Shown piece by piece: positions 19,813 through 29,636 of a stretch of 64,000 nucleotides of DNA (position 1 is its first letter; each line of letters begins with the position of its first letter). The notes beneath the pieces are model-generated. The model did no database searches, was not told the origin of the DNA, and saw only the letters and a program-made list of their open reading frames with translations. The DNA is from Anoxybacillus sp. J5B_2022 (lineage in GTDB: Bacteria > Bacillota > Bacilli > Bacillales > Anoxybacillaceae), in NCBI RefSeq assembly GCF_026847645.1, contig NZ_JAPSMC010000002.1, forward strand, positions 1 through 64,000. Reading direction: 5' to 3'. A program made the position numbers and the translations under genes.

Positions 19813-21144
19813 ATGAACAGCCGAATGTCGGTAATGGTGAGCATCGTTCTGGCGATGCTTATTGCCTCAATGGACACAACGATTATGAATACGACAATGC
19901 CGATTATTGCTAAAGAACTAGGAGGTTTTTCGCTTTATGCGTGGTCGTTTGCTTCTTATATGATTACAACAACCGTTCTGTCGCCAATTGCGGGAAGACT
20001 GTCGGATCTTTTTGGGCGAAAGAAAGTATTTAGTTTCGGAATTGGACTTTTTCTCATTGGTTCGCTGTTGTGCGGAATGTCGCAAAATATGGTTCAGCTC
20101 GTTATTTTCCGTGCTGTCCAAGGGATTGGCGCAGGATTTATGATGCCGTTTCCTGCTATTATTGCGGGGGATTTGTTTCCGGTTGAAAAACGCGGGAAAA
20201 TCCAAGCCTTTTTTACCGCAATGTGGGGAATTGCTGCAGTCCTTGCACCGCTGTTAGGATCATTGTTCGTCGAATATTTGTCATGGCGCTGGATTTTTTA
20301 TGTCAATATTCCAATTTGTCTTCTTTCTTTATTAACACTGATGCCATATAAGGAAGTATACGAGCCGAAAAGAGCAGTTGTTGACTACATAGGAGCGATT
20401 TTGTTTGCGCTGGCGATCAGCCTGCTTTTGCTTGTGACAGTGGTGGAAAGTCATCAATCCGTATATGCGGTAATCGGAGCCTTGCTTTTAGTTGTGTTTT
20501 ACATATATGAAAAAAAGCAAACTTCACCGCTCGTTCCGTTATCATTAGTGCAGCACCCGACGTTAAAATGGATGAATTTAAATGGGTTTATCAGCTCTAT
20601 GGCTTTATTTGGAACAGCAAGCTACATTCCTCTTTTTTTACAACAGATCGCCCATGAATCGGTGCTAATGAGCGGCATTGTGCTTCTTGGAATGTCAATG
20701 GGCTGGATGATCATGGCCGTGCCGGCAGGAAAATGGATTTTGCGATACGGATACCGTCAATTGTTAATCATCGGCAACGTTCTTCTTGTTCTATGCGGCG
20801 TACTGCTTGCGTTTTTAAATGAACAGAGCGGCTTTTTTTACGTATTTTTGGCGATGTTCATTCAAGGGTTATCATTCGGCCTTACTTCGACAGTCGGAAT
20901 CATTGGTTCACAACAGCTAGCTGATGCGCATGAAAAAGGAATTGCGACGTCGTTTTTCATGTTTTGTCGTAATATTGGTACAGCGATCGGGGTCACGATC
21001 ATGGGAGCATTTTTAACGAAAGCGGCTAGTTTGATGACCGGAATTCACCAATTGTTTTTATTCGGTTTTATTGGCAGCATCGTGGCGCTATTGACTTCCT
21101 TTTTTATTCGAGAGAGCAAGATGATGAAGGAAAAAAGAATTTAA
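19813..21144 (+). CDS. MFS drug-type efflux transporter (DHA2-like)
   Basis: A 443-residue membrane protein with about 12-14 hydrophobic helices. It shows the DHA2-type start LDTT-like (ASMDTTIMNTTMPIIAKEL), motif A as GRLSDLFGRKK, and RAVQGIGAGFMMPFPAIIAGD for motif C/B. Such proteins are proton-driven drug or metabolite exporters of the QacA/EmrB type. The gene stands alone between mutL and a chemoreceptor, a place that is empty in B. subtilis. No adjacent regulator or substrate clue is visible. Confidence 0.85.
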   Translation: MNSRMSVMVSIVLAMLIASMDTTIMNTTMPIIAKELGGFSLYAWSFASYMITTTVLSPIAGRLSDLFGRKKVFSFGIGLFLIGSLLCGMSQNMVQLVIFRAVQGIGAGFMMPFPAIIAGDLFPVEKRGKIQAFFTAMWGIAAVLAPLLGSLFVEYLSWRWIFYVNIPICLLSLLTLMPYKEVYEPKRAVVDYIGAILFALAISLLLLVTVVESHQSVYAVIGALLLVVFYIYEKKQTSPLVPLSLVQHPTLKWMNLNGFISSMALFGTASYIPLFLQQIAHESVLMSGIVLLGMSMGWMIMAVPAGKWILRYGYRQLLIIGNVLLVLCGVLLAFLNEQSGFFYVFLAMFIQGLSFGLTSTVGIIGSQQLADAHEKGIATSFFMFCRNIGTAIGVTIMGAFLTKAASLMTGIHQLFLFGFIGSIVALLTSFFIRESKMMKEKRI

Positions 21145-21258
21145 TCGAACGTTATAAATACTGTACTCGTTTAATCCGATAAAAAAAGAGAAGAGAGAAA
21201 TGGTGATGATTGTTTGCATGCTGCTTGATAAAATATGAATTGAATGGAGGCGCTTTTT

Positions 21259-22949
21259 GTGAAGATGACAGTGCGTAAAAAATTATTTGCCGGCTTTTCA
21301 GCTGTGTTAGTCATTTTAGCAGCCGTTGTCGTCATCGCTTATTATGAAATGACATCTGTTAACAATCATATGCAATTAATGAACAATAAAGTCCAATCAT
21401 TAATTGCGGTAAAAGAATTACAAGTGATCGTTCGGCGTGAACAAGGTAGTATGCGCGGGTATTTGCTCATTGGCGATGATACGTCATTAACGAACTTTAA
21501 TCAAGCGCACGATGATTACAAAAAATTGAGCAGCGAATTAGCGCAAAAACTTGATCATCCAGAAGCAAAGTCGTTTCTTCAGCAGTTAGATAAACTAGAG
21601 CAGCAATTTTATCAATTCGGACAAGAAGCTTTTCAATTAAAACAGCAAAATAAGGTGAATGAGTATACGCAATTAGTGGCAACGAAAGGAAGAGAGATTA
21701 CCAAGCAGTTTGAAACAACGGTTGAACAACTAGCGAAGATAGAACAAACAGAGGTAAATCAAACGAATAATGCGACATCAGCAAGTGTTGATGCAGCAAA
21801 AATATGGATGCTTACATTCGGTCTTATTGCTTTGTTTGTCGGAGTGATCGTGGCCTATTATATTAGCCGAATCATTTCCCGTCCTGTTGTCGCTGTTTCA
21901 GAAGCAGCGAAACGCATTGCAGCAGGCGATCTTACAGGCGAAGCCATTGCAGTGAAAAACAGCGATGAAATTGGTGAACTAGCAACCGCTTTTAATCAAA
22001 TGTCTCAACATTTGCGTGAAGTCATTCAGCAAGTGGCGACAAACGCTGAACAAGTGGCCGCTTCATCCGAAGAGTTGACAGCAAGCGCAGAACAAACAAG
22101 CAAAGCGACGGAGCAAATTACCGTTACATGCAAGATGTCGCTTTAGGGATGGAAAAGCAGGTAGAAAGCGTAGAGGAAACATCCCGGACAGTTGAACAAA
22201 TGTCCGCTGGGGTACAGCATATTGCTGAACGTTCACAAAACGCAGCAATCATCGCAGGAGGAGCCTCCGAAAGAGCGTTGCAAGGCAGCCAAACGATTCA
22301 AACTGCTGTGGAACAAATGAACTCGATCAATCAAACCGTAACAGGATTAGCGAACGTCGTCAAAGGATTAGGTGAACGTTCGAAGCAAATTGGACAAATT
22401 ATTGAAGTGATTACGGGAATTGCGGAACAAACGAATTTGCTAGCATTAAATGCAGCGATTGAAGCAGCAAGAGCAGGAGAAAATGGGCGGGGATTTGCCG
22501 TTGTAGCGGACGAAGTGCGAAAGCTAGCCGAACAATCCGCGCAATCTGCACAGCAAATTTCAATGCTTATTACTGCCATTCAACAAGAAACGAATGAAGC
22601 TGTTCAATCAATGGAGATCGCAACAAAAGAAGCATCAAACGGAATTGTTGTGATTCATACAGCGGGCGAATCGTTTGTCGAAATTAAAAACGCGATTGAA
22701 GAAGTGGCGGTACAAATTCAAGAAGTTTCCGCCTCTGTCCAACAAATATCTACAGGTGCTGAACAAATTGTACAATCGATGCAATTGGTTAGTAAAATTG
22801 CCGAATCAGCAGCTTCAGGAACGCAAGAAGTTTCGGCAGCAACGGAAGAGCAGCTGGCGTCGATGCAAGAAATTTCTGCTTCCGCGGTCGCTTTATCTAA
22901 AATGGCTGAAGAATTGCAACAACTCATTCAAAAATTTAAAATATCGTAG
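21259..22949 (+). pseudogene. Methyl-accepting chemotaxis protein, frameshifted
   Basis: Two overlapping frames, 21259-22146 and 22128-22949, make one receptor of about 563 residues. It has an N-terminal transmembrane helix, a CHASE3-like helical sensor (~35-175), a second transmembrane helix (~180-205), a HAMP domain (VSEAAKRIAAGDLTGE) and a full MCP signalling domain with the hairpin tip [19 protein letters not shown]. The first frame ends [14 protein letters not shown], and the second resumes [11 protein letters not shown]. One missing base near 22126-22128 explains the break. There is no homopolymer there. GTG 21259 follows GGAGGCG. Confidence 0.82.
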
Positions 22950-22955
22950 TCGGAT

Positions 22956-22993
22956 GGCAAGAAAAAAGAGATCGAGAACTCTTTTTTCTTGCC
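22956..22993 (+). terminator. Terminator of the chemoreceptor gene
   Basis: A perfect 15-bp stem (GGCAAGAAAAAAGAG / CTCTTTTTTCTTGCC) with an 8-nt loop. Confidence 0.85.
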
Positions 22994-23067
22994 GAAAATC
23001 GTGATAAAATTCCCTTTACTTGGATATAATAAATCAATGTGACACGATGCAGAAAGTAGTGATTCCC

Positions 23068-24015
23068 ATGGGAGAGAAACTTGTCGTTTTAATCGGACCG
23101 ACCGCTGTGGGGAAAACGAAAATGAGCATTGAACTCGCGAAACGGCTCAATGCAGAAATTATTAGCGGCGATTCGATGCAAGTTTATAAAGGAATGGATA
23201 TCGGCACAGCAAAGATTACGCGTGAAGAAATGGAAGGGATTCCGCATCATTTAATTGACATGAAAGCTCCAGACGAATCATTTTCCGTCGCTGAATTTCA
23301 ACAGCTCGTCCGTCCTTTAATTCGAGAGATTACAAGGCGTGGCAAACTGCCGATGATCGTTGGTGGGACTGGACTTTATATTCAATCGGTGATTTACGAC
23401 TATCGTTTTTCCGATGCGCCTTCCGATGAAACGTACCGTCAGCATTTGTACCGCATCGCGGAAGAAAAAGGAGAAATGACCCTTTATGAAACACTAAAAG
23501 ACGTTGATCCGGAAAGCGCTGGACGCATCCATCCCCGCAATATACGGCGCGTCATTCGAGCGCTCGAAATTTACCATTGCACAGGAAAAACGATGACCGA
23601 ATGGCAACAAACACAGACGCCCGAACTCCTATATGATGTAGCGATTATCGGACTGACAATGGAGCGAGAACAACTATACCGTCGCATTAATGAGCGGGTT
23701 GATCAAATGATGGCTGCCGGATTGCTTGAAGAAGTAAAATCGTTATACGACCGCGGCATTCGCGACTGCCAGTCCATTCAAGCGATCGGTTATAAAGAAA
23801 TTTACGCTTATTTAGACGGACAACTTTCGTTAGAAGAGGCGATTGAACAGCTCAAACAAAATTCGAGGCGTTATGCGAAGCGGCAGCTGACATGGTTTCG
23901 CAATAAAATGCCTGTTCGCTGGTTCGATATGACTGATCTCTCTAAATTTTCCGAGAAACGGGATGAAATTTTACAATACATAGAAGGAAAGCTTCAACTA
24001 AAGACGAATATATAA
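23068..24015 (+). CDS. miaA: tRNA dimethylallyltransferase MiaA
   Basis: MiaA transfers a dimethylallyl group to A37 of tRNAs that read UNN codons, giving the substrate of MiaB. The P-loop GPTAVGKT is near residue 11, SGDSMQVYKGMDIGTAK follows, and the RNA-binding region RYAKRQLTWFRN lies near the end. The length is about 315 residues from ATG 23068. An in-frame ATG at 23047 would add seven residues, and neither has a strong ribosome site. hfq follows after 32 bases, as in many bacteria. Confidence 0.94.
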   Translation: MGEKLVVLIGPTAVGKTKMSIELAKRLNAEIISGDSMQVYKGMDIGTAKITREEMEGIPHHLIDMKAPDESFSVAEFQQLVRPLIREITRRGKLPMIVGGTGLYIQSVIYDYRFSDAPSDETYRQHLYRIAEEKGEMTLYETLKDVDPESAGRIHPRNIRRVIRALEIYHCTGKTMTEWQQTQTPELLYDVAIIGLTMEREQLYRRINERVDQMMAAGLLEEVKSLYDRGIRDCQSIQAIGYKEIYAYLDGQLSLEEAIEQLKQNSRRYAKRQLTWFRNKMPVRWFDMTDLSKFSEKRDEILQYIEGKLQLKTNI

Positions 24016-24047
24016 AAATAGGTAGAGAGAAAAGAGGAGGCTAATTC

Positions 24048-24272
24048 ATGAAAACATCCATCAACATTCAAGATCAATTTTTAAACCAATTGCGCAAAGA
24101 CGGCACGCAAGTAACGGTATTTTTACTTAACGGATTTCAGCTTCGGGGTTTGGTGAAAGGCTTTGACAATTTTACCGTACTTTTAGAAGTTCAAGGAAAA
24201 CAGCAGCTCATTTATAAGCATGCGATTTCTACGTTTGCACCGGAAAAAAACGTTCAGCTTGAAATTCAATAA
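24048..24272 (+). CDS. hfq: RNA chaperone Hfq
   Basis: A 74-residue Sm-like protein ([30 protein letters not shown]; the YKHAIST Sm2 block). Hfq forms hexamers that bind small RNAs and mRNAs. It is the usual partner of miaA. AGAGGAGG precedes the ATG, and a terminator follows. Confidence 0.97.
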   Translation: MKTSINIQDQFLNQLRKDGTQVTVFLLNGFQLRGLVKGFDNFTVLLEVQGKQQLIYKHAISTFAPEKNVQLEIQ

Positions 24273-24282
24273 ACACATAAGG

Positions 24283-24317
24283 TCGTCCGCTCCACGCTAG
24301 AGCGGGCGATTTTGTTT
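24283..24317 (+). terminator. Terminator of miaA-hfq
   Basis: Stem TCGTCCGCT / AGCGGGCGA (one G-T pair) with a 9-nt loop, followed by TTTTGTTTTC. Confidence 0.75.
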
Positions 24318-24405
24318 TCGTAAACGGTAAAAAAGGTGAATACAATATTAAAGAAACAGGCGTGTTGATTAACCAATAAAAACCAGTTGACATCGCTCTA
24401 TTCCT

Positions 24406-24544
24406 AGCTTTTCTGCCGTTGTCGGCAAACGGTTCGTTTGCCGACTGGGCATGCGCACGCATGCCCTCCTCGAACAATGAACGCTTTGCGGGCAAATTAC
24501 ATTTGCCCGCCGGCGTTCTTGTTCGAGGAAAAGGCAGAAAAGCT
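24406..24544. repeat. Branched inverted-repeat element between hfq and spoVK
   Basis: A 139-base stretch that is almost entirely self-complementary. The outer arms AGCTTTTCTGCC (24406-24417) and GGCAGAAAAGCT (24533-24544) pair over 12 bp. Inside are three arms: 24421-24431 with 24435-24445 (11 bp), 24447-24455 with 24458-24466 (8-9 bp), and 24468-24483 with 24514-24528 (15 bp with one bulge), the last enclosing 24488-24497 with 24501-24510 (10 bp). It could be a structured RNA or a mobile palindromic element. No coding signal is convincing, although short frames cross it. The rest of 24320-24712 holds nothing recognisable. Confidence 0.7.
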
Positions 24545-24726
24545 TATGGTCAGCCATATGATTCTATGTTTTTTAGTAAAATAATGGATAATCAACACTA
24601 GTGTTAAAGAAACGTTCTTAAAAAAGCGCGCGATGTTGGGAAACACCGATAGGCATTTGTCACAAAGATGGATGAACAGACGTATACTGAAAAAAGTAAA
24701 GCACCATAAAAGCGAGGTGACAATCG

Positions 24727-25659
24727 TTGTCAGAAGTAACGATGAACAAAGCAAAAGGACAAATTAACATTGTCTTAAACTCGAAAAATATGAACCATTT
24801 AGTAAAAGAGGAGCGTAGCGAAGGAATTGATTACGAACAGCATGCTATATTAAAAGATATTCAAAAAGAACTCGATCAGCTCATTGGGCTCGAAAACGTC
24901 AAAAAAATTGTGAAAGAAATTTATGCATGGCTATATATTAATAAAATGAGAAAAGAAAACGGATTAAAATCGAATAAGCAAGCCCTTCATATGATTTTTA
25001 AAGGAAATCCAGGAACAGGAAAAACAACGGTAGCCCGCTTATTAGGAAAACTATTTTTTGAAATGAACGTATTATCCAAAGGGCATTTTATCGAAGCGGA
25101 ACGGGCGGATTTAGTCGGCGAGTACATCGGCCATACGGCCAACAAAACGCGCGACTTGATTAAAAAAGCGCGCGGCGGCATTTTATTTATTGATGAAGCC
25201 TATTCATTAGCGCGTGGCGGCGAGAAAGATTTTGGGAAAGAGGCGATTGATACGTTAGTAAAAGGAATGGAAGATCATTGTGAAGATTTAGTCGTCATTT
25301 TAGCGGGTTATCCGGCGGAAATGGACTATTTTCTTTCACTAAATCCAGGATTGCCATCCCGCTTTCCATTAATCATCGAATTTCCTGATTATACAGTTGA
25401 TGAATTAGTGAAAATCGCCAAACAAATGTTGCGGGAGCGTGAATACGAGTTTACATTTGAGGCCGAGCGCAAATTATACAACCATATTGAAGAATTGCTT
25501 GAAACAAAAAAAGAGAAAAAATTTAGCAACGGCCGCTATATCCGCAACTTAATTGAAAAAGCGATTCGCAAGCAGGCAGTCCGTCTGCTTTATGAAGGAC
25601 GTTATGATAAAAAAGAATTGACGCTCATCCGCGACCGCGATTTAATCATCCGACTGTAA
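24727..25659 (+). CDS. spoVK: Stage V sporulation protein K (AAA ATPase)
   Basis: A 310-residue CbbX/SpoVK-type AAA+ ATPase. Walker A GNPGTGKTT is near residue 97, Walker B GGILFIDEAYSLARGG near 153, and arginine-finger region GLPSRFPLIIEFPDYT near 207. SpoVK is needed for spore maturation in B. subtilis. I use TTG 24727 behind GCGAGGTGA; an ATG at 24742 is possible. In B. subtilis the next gene is hflX, but here 15 kb of accessory genes intervene. Confidence 0.93.
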   Translation: MSEVTMNKAKGQINIVLNSKNMNHLVKEERSEGIDYEQHAILKDIQKELDQLIGLENVKKIVKEIYAWLYINKMRKENGLKSNKQALHMIFKGNPGTGKTTVARLLGKLFFEMNVLSKGHFIEAERADLVGEYIGHTANKTRDLIKKARGGILFIDEAYSLARGGEKDFGKEAIDTLVKGMEDHCEDLVVILAGYPAEMDYFLSLNPGLPSRFPLIIEFPDYTVDELVKIAKQMLREREYEFTFEAERKLYNHIEELLETKKEKKFSNGRYIRNLIEKAIRKQAVRLLYEGRYDKKELTLIRDRDLIIRL

Positions 25660-25690
25660 AGGAAGGTGTTCCCTTCCTTATTTTTTCTTT
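25659..25690 (+). terminator. Terminator of spoVK
   Basis: Stem AAGGAAGG / CCTTCCTT with a 5-nt loop and TTATTTTTTC tail. It marks the left edge of the accessory block. Confidence 0.85.
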
Positions 25691-25796
25691 TAATTGAAGA
25701 AGGGTTTTTTCGAAACGATGTAGAATGTAGTGAAAAAGAACAGAATATACATTATTTTTAGAATTATTTGAATAAAATATTAAAGGAGGGCTTGCT

Positions 25797-27356
25797 TTGT
25801 ACATGACGATTGGCGAAGTGTTTGCACAAACGGTAAGAAAATTTCCGAAAAAAGAAGCGCTTGTCGATATCCGGACAGGGCTTCGGTACACGTACGAGCA
25901 ATGGGAGCAAGAAGTGAACGCTCTTGCAAGCGTTTTCTTGAAAGCGGGAGTAAGAAAAGGAGATCGTGTTTCCACCGTGCTATTTAATACAGCTGAATTG
26001 GCCACGGCCTTTTTTGCTTGCGCGAAAATCGGTGCGGTATTCAACCCGATTAATTTTCGCTTGAAATCGCAAGAAATCGCTTACATTTTAACGGATGCAT
26101 CCCCGAAAATTGTTCTATTTGAAAAAGCGGTTGAACCGCAAATCGCGCCTATTCATCACAAATTTCCTCACATTTCATTTTGGTATATTGATGCAGATCC
26201 GCCAGCTTATGCAGCTCATTACCACGAACGAATCCAAGCAGCTTCAGCCGAACTTCCACACATTGATGTATCAGAAAATGATTTGTATGCGATTATGTAC
26301 ACAAGCGGGACAACCGGACGGCCAAAAGGAGTGATGCATCGCCATCGCGATATGATCGAGCAAAGCTTGATTTGCAACTCCGTCATGCGCATTCGTGATA
26401 CGGAACGAGGGCTTGTCACTGCGCCAATGTTTCATTGCGCCGAATTGCATTGTTGCTTCCTTCCGCGCGTTCACGCCGGCGCAACAAATGTTATTGTTCA
26501 TCATTTCGACCCGAAACAAGTATTGAAAGTCATTGAGCAAGAGCGAATTACCGTATTATTCGCCGCGCCGACGATGTGGAATATGCTCTTGCAAGAGAAA
26601 ATTTCTGATTACGATTTATCGTCGCTTCGTATCGGCCTGTACGGGGCGGCTCCGATGGCGCCTGTTCTTGTCAAAGAATGTAAAGAGCGATTAGGGATCG
26701 ATTTAATCCAAGCGTACGGCATGACGGAAATGGGACCGGCCGTAACGTTTTTATTGGAAGATGAACAATTAACAAAAGCCGGATCGGCTGGCCGCGCTTG
26801 CCTAAACCATGAAATTCGCATCGTCCAACCTCGTGAAGACGGCCCGTCCGACCCGGATGACATCTTGCCACCGGGGCAAGTCGGCGAAATTATCGTCAAA
26901 GGTCCGTGCATGATGGTCGGCTACTACAATCGTGAAGAAGCGACAGAAAAAGCGTTATACAAAGGCTGGTATCATTCCGGCGACTTAGGGTACATGGATG
27001 AGGACGGCTATTTATATGTGGCCGACCGCGTCGATGACATGATTATTAGCGGCGGCGAAAACGTGTACCCGCGTGAAGTGGAAGATGTGTTATATGAACA
27101 TAAAGGAGTGCTTGATGTGGCTGTTCTTGGAGAGCCAGATGAAATGTGGGGCGAAAAAGTTGTGGCATTTGTTGTCAAAAAAGATCCGAACGTCACCGCC
27201 GAAGAACTTGATCAGTTTTGCAAAAACAGCGACCGGCTTGCTCCGTATAAACGGCCGCGCGCGTATTACTTTGTCGACGCTTTGCCGCGGAATGCAAGCG
27301 GAAAAATCCAAAAATTTCTGCTTCGCGAACAAATGAAAAAAGCGACGCAATCGTAA
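25797..27356 (+). CDS. Acyl-CoA ligase (class I adenylate-forming), first of operon
   Basis: A 519-residue AMP-forming ligase that activates a carboxylic acid to its CoA thioester. Core motifs: YTSGTTGRPKGVMHRH (ATP-binding loop), YGMTEMGP, SGDLGYMDEDGY, DRVDDMIISGGENVYP and the C-terminal catalytic Lys in PRNASGKIQK. It resembles FadD-type fatty acyl-CoA synthetases; the true acid is unknown. TTG 25797 has AAAGGAGGG at ideal spacing, with ATG 25803 as the alternative. It starts a six-gene operon with gaps of 0-20 bases. Confidence 0.88.
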   Translation: MYMTIGEVFAQTVRKFPKKEALVDIRTGLRYTYEQWEQEVNALASVFLKAGVRKGDRVSTVLFNTAELATAFFACAKIGAVFNPINFRLKSQEIAYILTDASPKIVLFEKAVEPQIAPIHHKFPHISFWYIDADPPAYAAHYHERIQAASAELPHIDVSENDLYAIMYTSGTTGRPKGVMHRHRDMIEQSLICNSVMRIRDTERGLVTAPMFHCAELHCCFLPRVHAGATNVIVHHFDPKQVLKVIEQERITVLFAAPTMWNMLLQEKISDYDLSSLRIGLYGAAPMAPVLVKECKERLGIDLIQAYGMTEMGPAVTFLLEDEQLTKAGSAGRACLNHEIRIVQPREDGPSDPDDILPPGQVGEIIVKGPCMMVGYYNREEATEKALYKGWYHSGDLGYMDEDGYLYVADRVDDMIISGGENVYPREVEDVLYEHKGVLDVAVLGEPDEMWGEKVVAFVVKKDPNVTAEELDQFCKNSDRLAPYKRPRAYYFVDALPRNASGKIQKFLLREQMKKATQS

Positions 27357-27368
27357 GAGGGTGACAAG

Positions 27369-28517
27369 ATGGCAGCAACTTATTTACGCGAAGAGCATCA
27401 CATGTTCCGTGATGCGTTCCGTAAATTTTTACAAAAAGAAGCATACCCGTTTTACGCAGAATGGGAAAAGAAAGGAATGATTCCGCGTGAATTTTGGCGG
27501 AAAATGGGGGAGAACGGGTTCCTTTGCCCGTGGGTCGAGGAAGTATACGGTGGGTTTGGCGCGGATTTTGGCTATTCGGTCGTGATGAATGAAGAACTGG
27601 AAAAAGTGGGGTCAAGCCTTGTCGGCATCGGCTTGCATAATGACATCGTCGTCCCGTACATCGCGTCGTACGGAACAGAAGAACAAAAGAAAAAATGGCT
27701 GCCGAAATGCGTGTCAGGGGAAATTGTGACGGCCATTGCGATGACAGAGCCGGGTGCCGGTTCGGATCTAGCCGGCATTTCGACAACAGCAGTAAAAAAC
27801 GGAGACCATTATATTGTCAACGGGCAAAAAACGTTCATTACAAACGGCATTCATGCCGATTTAGTCATCGTCGTCTGCAAAACGAACTCGCAGGCAAATC
27901 CGCCGCATAAAGGCATTAGCCTGCTTGTCGTCGAGCGCACAACGCCGGGGTTTACACGCGGTCGGAAGCTAGAAAAAGTCGGATTGCATGCCCAAGATAC
28001 AGCGGAGTTATTTTTTAGCGACGCGAAAGTTCCGGTGGAAAACTTGCTTGGGGAAGAAGGAAAAGGGTTTTACTATTTAATGGAAAAATTGCAGCAAGAG
28101 CGGCTTATTGTCGCGATTGCCGCGCAAACGGCTGCAGAAGTGATGTTTGATCTCACGAAAAAATATGTAAAAAGCCGGTCGGCATTTGGAAAAACAATTA
28201 GCCAATTTCAAACCGTCCAATTCCGGCTTGCAGAGATGGCTACGGAAATCGCATTAGGCCGAACGTTTCTCGATGATGTTATTCAACAACATATGGACGG
28301 GAAGGATGTCGTGACAAACGTATCGATGGCGAAATGGTGGATTACAGAAATGGCCAAACGTATAGCGGCAGAGGGAATGCAACTTCATGGCGGCTATGGC
28401 TATATGGAAGAATACGAGATTGCAAGACGCTACCGCGACATCCCAGTTAGCGCGATTTATGCCGGAACGAATGAGATTATGAAAACGATCATTGCAAAAA
28501 GCCTCGATCTCATATAG
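27369..28517 (+). CDS. Acyl-CoA dehydrogenase
   Basis: A 382-residue FAD flavoprotein that introduces the 2,3-double bond into an acyl-CoA. Signature MTEPGAGSDLAGI lies near residue 127, QTFITNG-type FITNGIHADLVIV near 156, and the C-terminal QLHGGYGYMEEYEIARRYRD holds the second family signature. The catalytic Glu is most likely the one in YAGTNEIMK. It lies 12 bases after the first ligase, and its substrate chain length cannot be set from sequence. Confidence 0.92.
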   Translation: MAATYLREEHHMFRDAFRKFLQKEAYPFYAEWEKKGMIPREFWRKMGENGFLCPWVEEVYGGFGADFGYSVVMNEELEKVGSSLVGIGLHNDIVVPYIASYGTEEQKKKWLPKCVSGEIVTAIAMTEPGAGSDLAGISTTAVKNGDHYIVNGQKTFITNGIHADLVIVVCKTNSQANPPHKGISLLVVERTTPGFTRGRKLEKVGLHAQDTAELFFSDAKVPVENLLGEEGKGFYYLMEKLQQERLIVAIAAQTAAEVMFDLTKKYVKSRSAFGKTISQFQTVQFRLAEMATEIALGRTFLDDVIQQHMDGKDVVTNVSMAKWWITEMAKRIAAEGMQLHGGYGYMEEYEIARRYRDIPVSAIYAGTNEIMKTIIAKSLDLI

Positions 28518-28532
28518 AAAGGGGATGACCGT

Positions 28533-29636
28533 TTGTTAGAAGGAGTAAAAGTCATCGATTTTTCCCATTATCTCCCTGGTCCATTTGCCAGCCTCCGCTT
28601 AGCCGATTTAGGCGCGGAAGTAATCAAAATCGAGCCGAAAACAGGGGATATGATGAGGAAGCTTGCCGACGATTGCATTTTTGAAGCGAACAACAAAAAT
28701 AAGCGAAGCATTGCTTTAGATTTAAAAAACGCGCAAGACTTCCAAGCGGTTCAGCAGCTCATCTGCCAAGCGGACGTCGTGATCGAAAGCTTCCGTCCGG
28801 GGGTGATGAAGCGGCTCGGGTTAAGCTACGAAGATGTGTATGCCCTCAACCCGTCGATCGTTTACTGTTCGATCAGCGGCTACGGTCAGCATAGCCGGTA
28901 TGCATCGTTAGGAAGCCACGATTTAAATTATATGGCGATAACAGGTGTGCTGGCGCAACTAAAAGATCAAAGCGGCCGCCCCGTTCATCCGGCGATTACG
29001 CTTGCTGATTTAATCGGTAGCATCCATGCCGTTGAACAAATTGTCGCTGCGCTATACGCTCGCGAGCGAACGGGGAAAGGGCGCTACATTGACCTTGCGC
29101 TTGTTGACGGCTTGCTTTCGATAATGACGAACCATTTTGTGCTCGAGCATCATACCGGACAAAAAAACGGTATTTCTGTATTAGCTGGCACGATTGTTTC
29201 GTATCATCTGTACGAAACGAAAGACGGGCGGTACGTGTCGCTTGCGGCGCTTGAACCGCACTTTTGGAGAAATTTTTGTCTCGCAGCCGGCAAGCCGGAG
29301 TGGCTCGATGGGCATATGTCTGCTGCTCGCGAAGACAACCCTGTATTTCAAGAGCTTACCCATTGGTTTCGCTCGAAAACGCTGCAACAGTGGATTGAAT
29401 TTAGTGAACGAGTCGATTGTTGCTTAGCGCCGGTGTTAGAAACGGATGAGGCGAAAACGTGGTTTGCGAGCGATATGTACCGAAAAATGATTCATATCGA
29501 CAACGAACGAATCGAAGTAGCAACTCGCTACGACGAACATTTTTTTACAAAACGTACACGAGCACCAAAGCTAAACGAACATGGAGGAGTGAGTGCAAAT
29601 GATGAACGTTCCATTAAATATTGCGACAATGCTTGA
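28533..29636 (+). CDS. Family III CoA-transferase (CaiB/BaiF type)
   Basis: A 367-residue CoA-transferase (KVIDFSHYLPGPFASLRLADLGAEVIKIE; NKNKRSIALDLK; SGYGQHSRYASLGSHDLNY). The Asp of SHDLNY is the expected catalytic carboxylate. Such enzymes move CoA between acids, for example carnitine, formate/oxalate, bile acids or branched-chain acids. The C-terminal part is shorter than in many relatives. TTG 28533 follows GAAAGGGG. Its 3' end overlaps the next ligase gene by about 38 bases, so expression is coupled. Confidence 0.87.
   Translation: MLEGVKVIDFSHYLPGPFASLRLADLGAEVIKIEPKTGDMMRKLADDCIFEANNKNKRSIALDLKNAQDFQAVQQLICQADVVIESFRPGVMKRLGLSYEDVYALNPSIVYCSISGYGQHSRYASLGSHDLNYMAITGVLAQLKDQSGRPVHPAITLADLIGSIHAVEQIVAALYARERTGKGRYIDLALVDGLLSIMTNHFVLEHHTGQKNGISVLAGTIVSYHLYETKDGRYVSLAALEPHFWRNFCLAAGKPEWLDGHMSAAREDNPVFQELTHWFRSKTLQQWIEFSERVDCCLAPVLETDEAKTWFASDMYRKMIHIDNERIEVATRYDEHFFTKRTRAPKLNEHGGVSANDERSIKYCDNA

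Noticed and set aside
24406..24544. tRNA gene because of the clover-leaf shape
   Set aside because: There is no T-loop, anticodon arm geometry or acceptor-like 3' end, and the arms are too long.
24419..24601. Open frames on both strands through the palindromic element
   Set aside because: Base pairing explains the pattern; there is no ribosome site or family match.
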